Positions 57,296-64,000 of a stretch of 64,000 nt of DNA are shown here, one piece after another. The stretch's first letter is position 1; every line of letters starts with the position of its first letter. A model generated the notes under the pieces. It did not search any database and was not told the origin of the DNA. It was given only the letters and a program-made list of their open reading frames with translations. The stretch is taken from assembly GCF_000682735.1 (NCBI RefSeq), contig NZ_AWFD01000008.1:19435-83434 (forward strand), written 5' to 3'. The position numbers were made by a program, and so were the translations under genes. Source of the stretch: Hyphomonas sp. CY54-11-8. Its GTDB lineage: Bacteria > Pseudomonadota > Alphaproteobacteria > Caulobacterales > Hyphomonadaceae.

Positions 57296-58303
57296 ATGAG
57301 ACCAACCTGGAAATGGGGGTTCGCCCTCGGTGCAGTGGCGCTTGCCACGGCTTGTGTGGTGGGTGGACGTGAAGCGAATCCAGATGACTGGCCGGGTATC
57401 GTTTCGCTCCAGTCTCAGCAGGGCAGGAATATCTATCATGAATGCGGTGCCTCGATGATTTCTCCGGAATGGGCCCTGACGGCGGCCCATTGCGTGGAAA
57501 CAGTGCGGATTGAATCAGAAACAGGACGAGCCGCCCAATACCTTCCGGATGACCGGGGTGATCTTAAGCGCTTCGGACCGCTGTACGCCGTTGTCGGCGC
57601 AGGAACGCTGCTGGAGACGCCAAAGGACGCATCCTTTCCGGTAGACCGGATCGTCATCCACCCAGGCTATCGGTCCGGGCATGCCGAGTTGGGGGACGAC
57701 CTTGCCCTCCTTCACATTGTCGGGCGCTGGGATGGCCCGCTTTCCCGCCTGGACGGGTTGACGGGCCGGGCACCCGACCCGGACTCGGCGCAAACCGAAG
57801 TCGTTGTGGCCGGATACGGGAACACAGAGGAACAGGGCAGCCAGGAAGAAGGCTTCAACCGGACAGGGCGGCACGTCAGCGCGCCAAGTCTCGCGCTGAT
57901 GGAAGGCTTGGTGCCGCCGGTCGCCCCGGAGACGTGCAAACAGCAAATTGCCACGCTGATTGATAAATACGGGCTGGACCAGGAATTTGCCGGGGTCAGC
58001 GTTGATCCGGCGCTGCAGATCTGTGCCGGTAGCGGCGGAACGGATTCCTGCCAGGGTGACAGTGGCGGCCCGCTGGTGGCGCGGACATGGGAAGAGGGCC
58101 CCGTGCAAATCGGTGTGGTCAGTTGGGGGCTCGGCTGCGCTCGGCAGGACAGTCCTGGCGTTTATTCCCGCGTTTCTGCCTATGCGGAATGGATTTCCGG
58201 TGAAACGGGAATCGAACCGGACCTTGAGACACCCTCATCCCATCGCCCGGAATATGATTTGCCGCCTGGAGGGGAGAACGGCTCAGGCCACACCGAAGAA
58301 TAA
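57296..58303 (+). CDS. Trypsin-like serine protease (S1 family)
   Basis: A 335-residue exported S1 protease. The triad is visible: His65 (LTAAHCV), Asp135 (GDDLALL) and Ser256 (CQGDSGGP); Asp250, six residues before the Ser, predicts Lys/Arg specificity. The signal sequence MRPTWKWGFALGAVALATAC is followed directly by VVGGREA, the motif that normally becomes the free N-terminus on activation. Either signal peptidase I cuts after Cys20, giving an active enzyme without a propeptide, or Cys20 is lipidated as a lipobox. The C-terminal tail after the trypsin domain (residues 300-335) is acidic, proline-rich and unusual. Ribosome site GGGGGAGGACG precedes the ATG. Confidence 0.92.
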   Translation: MRPTWKWGFALGAVALATACVVGGREANPDDWPGIVSLQSQQGRNIYHECGASMISPEWALTAAHCVETVRIESETGRAAQYLPDDRGDLKRFGPLYAVVGAGTLLETPKDASFPVDRIVIHPGYRSGHAELGDDLALLHIVGRWDGPLSRLDGLTGRAPDPDSAQTEVVVAGYGNTEEQGSQEEGFNRTGRHVSAPSLALMEGLVPPVAPETCKQQIATLIDKYGLDQEFAGVSVDPALQICAGSGGTDSCQGDSGGPLVARTWEEGPVQIGVVSWGLGCARQDSPGVYSRVSAYAEWISGETGIEPDLETPSSHRPEYDLPPGGENGSGHTEE

Positions 58304-58390
58304 ATTCATCCGATATTGCTGCAGAAGGCGGGGAAAACAGGCTTGCATCCCTTTTGGGCTGACTGTATGTGTCCGCCTTCCTTTTGGCAG

Positions 58391-58467
58391 GCACCCGTAG
58401 CTCAGCTGGATAGAGCACCAGACTACGAATCTGGGGGTCGGGCGTTCGAATCGCTCCGGGTGCGCCA
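58391..58467 (+). tRNA. tRNA-Arg (anticodon ACG)
   Basis: A 77-nt tRNA with encoded CCA. Acceptor GCACCCG pairs with CGGGTGC; the D arm contains AGCTCAGCTGGATAGAGC; the anticodon loop CTACGAA presents ACG (read as ICG, Arg); the T loop is TTCGAAT. It is intact and plus-strand. It borders the polysaccharide gene cluster to the right, a common position for element integration, although no duplicate fragment was found in the window. Confidence 0.98.
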
Positions 58468-58641
58468 TTTTCCTTTAAACAATGAATCGGTTTCGGCGGT
58501 ATCCCGTTCATTTGGGGCGCTGAAGACTATGTTGCGGCCCCGCATCCCCAATTCATTGGGGTCAGGTTTTGGAAACAAGAAATCAGTGACAAACGCATTG
58601 TCGTGCGTTTGCCACCGATCCGGTCTGATGGAAGCTTTCCG

Positions 58642-59730
58642 CTATGCTGCGGAGCTGACCTTCATGGCTTCTTGCGGCTCACTTTCCGAGGTGGCCAGCC
58701 CGGAGGATTGATAGTCCCGGGCCTGCTGTTTTACGAGCCGGGCGCCGATAAAATACAGGATGGGCATAATCAGCTCGACGCCAATCTGCTGCACCTTGTA
58801 GCTGCGACCGATAATCGGAATACTCCGGATGATCGGCTTGGCGACCCCGGCGCGATAGCGCCAGTCCCTCTTGCCCATATAGTTCTTGAAGTACGGATCG
58901 TTCTCCAGTTTCCATTTTTTCTGAAGATGGTTCAGGCTTTGGCGCTGCCAGTCCGGTGACCAGCGCAACATGAAGAAGGCGCGGTCCATCGGCTCAACAG
59001 CGTATGTGTTGCTTGGTACACAGAAGGAAACGACGGAGGATGGCTCCAGCATGATCCGGCCGCCTTTGGCCCAGACATTGATGCTGAAATCAATATGATC
59101 CTTGGAGCACGGCATGTTCTCATCAAACTCGCCAAGCCACGCAAAGGCGTTACGCCGTACCAGGAAGCAATGAACCTCGGTCACCTGAATTTCGGTGCGC
59201 TTGAGGTCGACATCCTTGATCTTCTCGCCCTGGTGTTTGAGGTGGCTGTCCGTGAGACGATGTTGTTCCTCTGTGCCATTGAAGAACGCATCCATGTCTT
59301 CTGCGAAGTCACCACCGGCCTGGTGAATTTCCGTGAACATGGGCAGTCCCTGGCAGATCAGGGGCTGGACGACTTCTGCGCCGGTTTCTTCTGCGCAGGT
59401 CACCGCGTTTACCAGCCAGTCTTCAGAGACCATCACGTCGTTTTCACAGTATGCGACGTAGGGTGTCGTCGCGAGGCGCAGACCGATATTCCGGGCCTGG
59501 CAGGGCGCCAGAAAATGATCATAGCGCAGATACCGGAACCCGTTTTTCTCGCAGATGGCACGGATTTCTTCCGCAACAGCTTTAGGGCTGCCGGCATCCA
59601 CATAAATCAGGTCATAGGGACCGGTCGTCTTCTCGACGAGATTGTTCAGTGAGCGGGACGCCAGACTGAACCGGTCACGTGCGGTGACGATGACGGTGGC
59701 CTTGGTCTCAGTGTTCGTTGTCGAAGTCAT
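58642..59730 (-). CDS. Family 2 glycosyltransferase
   Basis: A 362-residue GT-A fold glycosyltransferase (family 2). TKATVIVTARDRFSLASRSLNNLVEKT opens, and the acidic motif ENDV (YCENDVMVSEDWL, about 109-121) stands where the DXD motif usually lies; LIYVDAGSPKAVAEEIR and CQARNIGLRLATTPYVAY are typical. Start at 59730 (MTSTTNTETK), AGGAAG upstream; a longer GTG frame is less likely. Its start is 1 nt downstream of the neighbouring glycosyltransferase stop, so they are co-transcribed. The sugar is unknown. Part of the polysaccharide cluster. Confidence 0.88.
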   Translation of the reverse strand: MTSTTNTETKATVIVTARDRFSLASRSLNNLVEKTTGPYDLIYVDAGSPKAVAEEIRAICEKNGFRYLRYDHFLAPCQARNIGLRLATTPYVAYCENDVMVSEDWLVNAVTCAEETGAEVVQPLICQGLPMFTEIHQAGGDFAEDMDAFFNGTEEQHRLTDSHLKHQGEKIKDVDLKRTEIQVTEVHCFLVRRNAFAWLGEFDENMPCSKDHIDFSINVWAKGGRIMLEPSSVVSFCVPSNTYAVEPMDRAFFMLRWSPDWQRQSLNHLQKKWKLENDPYFKNYMGKRDWRYRAGVAKPIIRSIPIIGRSYKVQQIGVELIMPILYFIGARLVKQQARDYQSSGLATSESEPQEAMKVSSAA

Positions 59731-59731
59731 T

Positions 59732-61015
59732 TCAGGCAGCTTCCTTTGCAAGACCGGCAGCATCACCGGGAGTGGAGGAGGGGGGCATCAGAATGGAGTT
59801 GTAAACGTCGATCAGGGCATCGGTCGTTCGCGGCAGCGCATAGGTGGTCTCAACGACCTGGCGGGCATTGGTGAGCATTTGCGGCCAACGGGCCTGCATA
59901 CCGAGGATGCGGTGGATGGCATGCTCAAGCGCATCGACACTGCCTTCTTCGCACTGCACGCCGGTCTCACCGTCGATCACGAGTTCCGAGATGCCGCCAT
60001 GACGGGTTCCCACGACCGGACGGCCGATCGCCATCGCTTCCTTCAGTGTGTTGACGGGTCCGTCCTGGCTGCCTTTTGAGCAGGTCATGGACGGCGCGAG
60101 GAAAACGTCACACTGGCGAATGAATTCCGCGATGGCCTTGTGACTTTGAGCGCCATGAAACGTCACGGCTTCGCCAAGCCCGCAATCGCGCGCCCGTTGC
60201 TCCAGTTCGGCACGCATGTCGCCGTCACCCACTATGTCGACAGCGATGCCGCGTCCGCTTGCCCGCGCGTATCGTGAGAGCGCAGCCAAAGCGACGTGAA
60301 ATCCCTTACGCTCGATCAGGCGCCCGACCATGAGAAACCGGATGTCGCCATTGGAAACTTCGCTAATCGGCTGGAATGGGAAGCTTTCGAGGCGCATGCC
60401 CGACTCGACGATGCTGATCCGGTCTTCCGGACAGCCGATCGCGATTGCGCGTTGGCGGAAATATTCGGAATTTGAGATGAAGGCGTCAGCTTCCGGCCAG
60501 ATATGATCGTACAGATGCTCACCCTGGGACGTAACCAGTTCGGAAATGTCATATCCCCGGAAATTGACAACCAGGTGACCGGACAGGAAACCCGCCCGGC
60601 GGTGTTTTATGACATGCTCTGCAAGCGGCGCGAATTGACAGTGGATGATGTCGTAATGCGCGTCTGACGGCAACTGAGCGGCCTGGTAAACGGCGGACAG
60701 GTTCAGGAATGTCCGCCGGTAAATGCCCGGCTGCATTCTGACCAGGCTGCCCATGCCATGCCGGGATACCAAATCCTTCAGAGTGCCGGGCAGCTTGCGC
60801 CAGCGATCAGAGAGATTGTCCGGCCAACGCATGTTTATCGTCGATTGTTCGAGGTGCAGGGGTTCGACTTCCGGAACAGAAAGTCCGGTCGCGTCGACAT
60901 TCCCGATTCCGTACAGGTCAACGTCGTGCCCGGCTTCTACCAGGGCAGCCGCACTGTTCGCGATAAAGGCCTCCGACATCATCGGAAAAGCGTTTGTAAA
61001 GAACGCGATTTTCAA
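59732..61015 (-). CDS. Family 4 glycosyltransferase
   Basis: A 427-residue GT-B fold glycosyltransferase. The start is TTG at 61015 (read as Met; MKIAFFTNAFPMMSEAFIAN), because GAGGAG lies 6 nt upstream and the fold begins here; the frame is open upstream without motif. The nucleotide-sugar half contains FLMVGRLIERKGFHVALAALSRYA, and the EX7E motif region (PSMTCSKGSQDGPVNTLKEAMAIGRPVVGTRHGGISELV) is typical. It is the first gene of the minus-strand GT pair; the product likely adds a sugar to a lipid-linked glycan. Confidence 0.9.
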   Translation of the reverse strand: MKIAFFTNAFPMMSEAFIANSAAALVEAGHDVDLYGIGNVDATGLSVPEVEPLHLEQSTINMRWPDNLSDRWRKLPGTLKDLVSRHGMGSLVRMQPGIYRRTFLNLSAVYQAAQLPSDAHYDIIHCQFAPLAEHVIKHRRAGFLSGHLVVNFRGYDISELVTSQGEHLYDHIWPEADAFISNSEYFRQRAIAIGCPEDRISIVESGMRLESFPFQPISEVSNGDIRFLMVGRLIERKGFHVALAALSRYARASGRGIAVDIVGDGDMRAELEQRARDCGLGEAVTFHGAQSHKAIAEFIRQCDVFLAPSMTCSKGSQDGPVNTLKEAMAIGRPVVGTRHGGISELVIDGETGVQCEEGSVDALEHAIHRILGMQARWPQMLTNARQVVETTYALPRTTDALIDVYNSILMPPSSTPGDAAGLAKEAA

Positions 61016-61203
61016 TGCGAACTCCTCTCGGTTGCGCCGCTGTCGCTCTTTGATGGTGTTCGCTGCGTTTCGTGCCGTTTGGCATGCAGGTTGCAGGTTT
61101 GGAGACCAACGACGGAGCCACTTTTCAGTCTGATCCCAAGCAAGTCCGATGCCAGTCGAAAACGGCCGAAGACCAGGAAAGCGCTCAAGCAGAAGGAAGA
61201 CCA

Positions 61204-62382
61204 ATGCCCCCGAATTCGGTCACCGTTCTCGTTCCGACCTTCAATCGGGCCGAGTTGCTGCTGGAAGCGTTGGATTCCATCCTGGCGCAGACGAGGCGGC
61301 CGGATGAGATCATCGTCATCAATGATGGATCGACGGATGACACGATTGATCGCCTGAAAGCTTATCGAAATGACGTTTCAATCCTGAATCAGGAAAATGC
61401 CGGAAAATCGGCGGCGCTCAACAAGGCTTTGGAAGTTGCGAGAGGCGACCTGATCTGGGTGTTCGACGATGATGATATCGCCGAACCTGACGCGCTCGAG
61501 ATCCTGCTTGAACTTCTGGAAGCAAACCCTGAGGCCGACTTTGCGTACGGCCGGCACGATCGATTTACAATTGCGCCGAACGGTCATGTGAAATGGAGCG
61601 ACACAGGCTACTGGAGCGAAAGCCTGCCGGAAGATTTTCTTTTTGAGACGCTCCTCGACATGTTTGCGCACCAGCCAGGCATGCTGGTTCGGAAATCCTT
61701 GTACCGTAAAGTCGGTCCCTTTGATGAGACGCTGATCCGGTCTCAAGACTACGACATGCTGCTGCGGCTTGCCCAGCATGGCCGCCCCGCGTCCACAGAA
61801 CTCGTCGTGTTCCACCAGAGGCAACACAATCGGCCACGCGGAACCGCCAGCAATGTGGTGGACGCAGCGGACCGCGATTCAAACTGGCGGCGCTTTGACA
61901 GGGAAATTTTCTCCCGGATCGATAAGGCCCTTCCTCTTGGCAAATACCTGCCAGCGGATTGCTCTCTGATCGAAACGGGGATGACCCGGTGGGCATTGAT
62001 TCGCCGGGGGGTCGTCATGATCAGGAAGGGTATGTGGGAGGAAGCCAGCAAGGATCTGCATAGCGCCGCCTCGATATCCGGCGACCCGCTCGCCAGGGTT
62101 GAGATTGCGGATCTGCGCAAGGCTCTGATGATGAAGTATGGCGGAGAGGAGCGGTTTATCGATGAAGAAGCGAGTGCTCTGCTCTTTGATATCAAGCAAT
62201 CGTCGCCTGTTGGTGCTCAAATTGCGCGCGCTGTCGCCCGGGCAATGGTGTGGCGCATCCGTCTTTCCTTGCAAACCGGGAAATTCTCACAAGCATTCAG
62301 GCTTGCTTCACTTGTGTTGCGTCTGAGTGTGCCCAGCGGGCTCGCTCCTCGGGAGGTTCCGTCCTCCTATGCCGGAAGGTAG
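61204..62382 (+). CDS. Family 2 glycosyltransferase
   Basis: A 392-residue GT-A glycosyltransferase; start at 61204 ([19 protein letters not shown]), with AAGGAAGACC upstream, and a longer upstream frame without support. [32 protein letters not shown] (about 23-54) and [13 protein letters not shown] (DXD-type, about 94-106) are canonical. The C-terminal region (about 250-392) is helical and unlike typical GT2 domains. Diverges from the minus-strand GT pair across a 188-bp spacer. The sugar and acceptor are unknown. Confidence 0.9.
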   Translation: MPPNSVTVLVPTFNRAELLLEALDSILAQTRRPDEIIVINDGSTDDTIDRLKAYRNDVSILNQENAGKSAALNKALEVARGDLIWVFDDDDIAEPDALEILLELLEANPEADFAYGRHDRFTIAPNGHVKWSDTGYWSESLPEDFLFETLLDMFAHQPGMLVRKSLYRKVGPFDETLIRSQDYDMLLRLAQHGRPASTELVVFHQRQHNRPRGTASNVVDAADRDSNWRRFDREIFSRIDKALPLGKYLPADCSLIETGMTRWALIRRGVVMIRKGMWEEASKDLHSAASISGDPLARVEIADLRKALMMKYGGEERFIDEEASALLFDIKQSSPVGAQIARAVARAMVWRIRLSLQTGKFSQAFRLASLVLRLSVPSGLAPREVPSSYAGR

Positions 62383-62406
62383 ACCTGTTATGGCCCGGAG
62401 TTTTTC

Positions 62407-63912
62407 ATGAGCCCTAACCTGCTTAAAAAAGCTGGACAGGCTGTCGCGCTCAACGCGATTGCAAACTGGGTCACACTGATCGGGTCCCTGCTTTCAATCG
62501 TCGTTATCGCCCGCATCCTGACGCCGGACGACTACGGCGTGTTTGTGATGGCGCTTGTGATCGTGACCCTGCCGGATGCGATCGCATCCGGAACGTTGGG
62601 TGACGCCCTCGTTCAGCGCAAGGAATTGCGGCCGGGACATCTGAACTCGGTTTTCCTTCAGTCGTTCCTGTTTTCGATCGTCTCATGGGGAGTGCTCATC
62701 CTTCTGGCACCCCTGATCGCCAGGGCCTACGGCGAGCCATCTGTGGTGCCGGTTTTGATCACTACTGGCGCTGTTCTGCCGATTGGTGCTGTAATTGCTG
62801 TCCCGGCTGCGATGTTGCGGCGGGAGTTACGATACAAGGAAATCACGATCGTTGATATTCTTGGCACCGTAACGGCCGCTGTGATCGGGGTCGTCATGGC
62901 CCTGATGTGGCGAAACGAATGGGCGCTGGTGGGAATGGAGCTGTCCCGACGCATCGTGCGCCTGGTCGGTTTTCTTTTCTTCGCGCGATGGGTGCCCAAA
63001 GTGCAATCCAGCTGGCTGGATTTCAAAGAGCTGATCAATTTCAACCTCGTCAATGGCACAGGGAATATCCTTCAGACATTCGACCAGATGCTGCCAAAAA
63101 CCCTGATCGGCATGACACTCGGATCCCATGCGGTTGGCGTGTTCAATTTGCCGACCCGTCTGTTCCAGCAGGCCAACCAGGCCTTGATTGCACCGTTCGC
63201 CGCTGTTGCAATGCCAGTTGCGTCGGCCATGCAGGATAGCCGTGAAAATCTGCATCAGGCCATGGATAGTGCAATCCGGATGTCTGCGTTGCTGGCGTAT
63301 CCGACCTTCATGGGCGCTTTTGTGGTCGCACCTGTCGCTATACCGGTTGTATTCGGCGAACAGTGGACGCCGAGTGTACCGATTTTCCAGATCTATATGG
63401 TGATTGGCTTGCGCGCGCCCATCACAGCGATTGTGATGGGGGTCTTCCGTGGCGTAGGCCGGCCGGATGTCGTCGCGTGGATCACTCTGACATCCATTAT
63501 CGCGACATCTGTGCTGCTCGCCCTTACTTATCAGTATGGTCTGGTTGCCATTGCTTTCGCCTTGCTTGCGAAACAGGTCATCACGTTCATCCTCAGTACC
63601 TGGATGATCCAGCGCGTTGTCGGCTTCAGCGTTGTTCGCCAGCTGGTGGCCGGTTCTTCCGCTTTCTTCGCCTCTTGTGTCATGGGCGTGGTGGTTTGGC
63701 TCTTCATGGATTTTATGCCAGATGGTGCGAACCCGCTGCTTCATGTCATCGCCACGGTAGTAGTCGGCGCGCTGGTCTATCCTGTGGCGCTTTACTTCTT
63801 CATGCCAAGGCTTGGGCGGCATATCCTGCGAGCGGTGCGTATACTCTTGTCAGGCCAGCCGCGCGAAGCATTGAAAACCGTTCGCGGTGCCCTGGCAGGG
63901 CAGGGCGGCTGA
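62407..63912 (+). CDS. Wzx-type oligosaccharide flippase
   Basis: A 501-residue inner-membrane protein with about 12-14 spans, of the polysaccharide-transport (MATE-like/Wzx) superfamily. AVALNAIANWVTLIGSLLSIVVIARILTPDDYGVFVMAL opens (residues 13-51), and FSIVSWGVLILLAPLIARAYGEPSVVPVL follows. It flips lipid-linked oligosaccharide repeat units for a surface polysaccharide. It follows the GT2 gene by 24 nt in the same direction, so they form a transcript that probably continues past the window end. Confidence 0.88.
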   Translation: MSPNLLKKAGQAVALNAIANWVTLIGSLLSIVVIARILTPDDYGVFVMALVIVTLPDAIASGTLGDALVQRKELRPGHLNSVFLQSFLFSIVSWGVLILLAPLIARAYGEPSVVPVLITTGAVLPIGAVIAVPAAMLRRELRYKEITIVDILGTVTAAVIGVVMALMWRNEWALVGMELSRRIVRLVGFLFFARWVPKVQSSWLDFKELINFNLVNGTGNILQTFDQMLPKTLIGMTLGSHAVGVFNLPTRLFQQANQALIAPFAAVAMPVASAMQDSRENLHQAMDSAIRMSALLAYPTFMGAFVVAPVAIPVVFGEQWTPSVPIFQIYMVIGLRAPITAIVMGVFRGVGRPDVVAWITLTSIIATSVLLALTYQYGLVAIAFALLAKQVITFILSTWMIQRVVGFSVVRQLVAGSSAFFASCVMGVVVWLFMDFMPDGANPLLHVIATVVVGALVYPVALYFFMPRLGRHILRAVRILLSGQPREALKTVRGALAGQGG

Positions 63913-64000
63913 CCGTCGGCAAATACATCGCCGAATTTTCGATCTGGAATGAGCGGCTCGAGACATGGGTGACAGATTGTACCGGACACATGGGTAACAC

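Noticed and set aside
58283..58468. Minus-strand frame containing RFERPTPRFVVWCS
   Set aside because: Antisense translation of the tRNA-Arg, not a gene.

Overview
The window looks like chromosomal DNA of an aerobic, high-GC alphaproteobacterium, most likely of the Hyphomonas/Hyphomonadaceae type. The pointers are the rph, rdgB, hemW, hrcA, grpE and dnaK neighbourhood, tandem DUF465 (YdcH) genes, an IalB-family protein, EtfBA with a 3-hydroxyacyl-CoA dehydrogenase, and many TonB-dependent, lipoprotein and autotransporter envelope genes. This placement is inferred from gene content and was not checked by a search.

Layout. 1-4560 is visibly AT-richer (26 G+C of 60 at 3781-3840, against 43 of 60 at 6001-6060). 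It carries a Crp/Fnr regulator diverging from an AtuA-like/DUF4387/GPH-transporter operon. It ends at a 3' tRNA fragment (4561-4610) with no 5' half, the signature of an integrated element's far border, so 1-4560 is probably the right end of a genomic island. 4647-11448 (minus strand) holds a gamma-glutamyltransferase, a VOC protein and a Fur-boxed siderophore-uptake operon (TonB receptor, small membrane protein, PepSY membrane protein). 11705-15166 is a large autotransporter. 15586-18328 is etfB-etfA, a terminator, then hbd. 18495-24000 holds small conserved or secreted proteins.

24161-27402 is a thiamine operon. A TPP riboswitch heads a hotdog-type protein, a DUF1801 protein and ThiC, all linked by ATGA stop/start overlaps. 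27503-41967 is mixed housekeeping: NAT, YjbR, SDR, GNAT, ArsC/Spx-like, phosphodiester glycosidase, a PadR regulator with AT-rich inverted operators, RlmN, an OmpA lipoprotein, an acyltransferase, a SpoU methyltransferase, isoaspartyl peptidase, quinone oxidoreductase and proline iminopeptidase.

42057-53742 is the heat-shock and RNA/nucleotide maintenance block: dnaK with a clear RpoH-type promoter, DUF2061, a PP2C-like phosphatase, grpE, hrcA, an SdpR/SdpI pair whose SdpI frame has an in-frame TGA, fhs, rph, an LRAT-like/XRE/DUF2975 operon, rdgB and hemW. 53758-58303 has tdk, a second gamma-glutamyltransferase, a P1-family peptidase and a trypsin-like protease. A complete tRNA-Arg(ACG) follows at 58391. 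From 58642 to the end is a polysaccharide cluster (three glycosyltransferases and a Wzx-type flippase) that probably continues past the window.

No rRNA, CRISPR array, transposase, integrase or prophage is visible. The most notable signals are the tRNA-fragment island border, the TPP-riboswitch operon with two non-thiamine genes ahead of thiC, the SdpI nonsense codon, the LRAT-like gene inside an XRE/DUF2975 operon, and a trypsin-like protease whose VVGG motif directly follows a lipobox-like cysteine.
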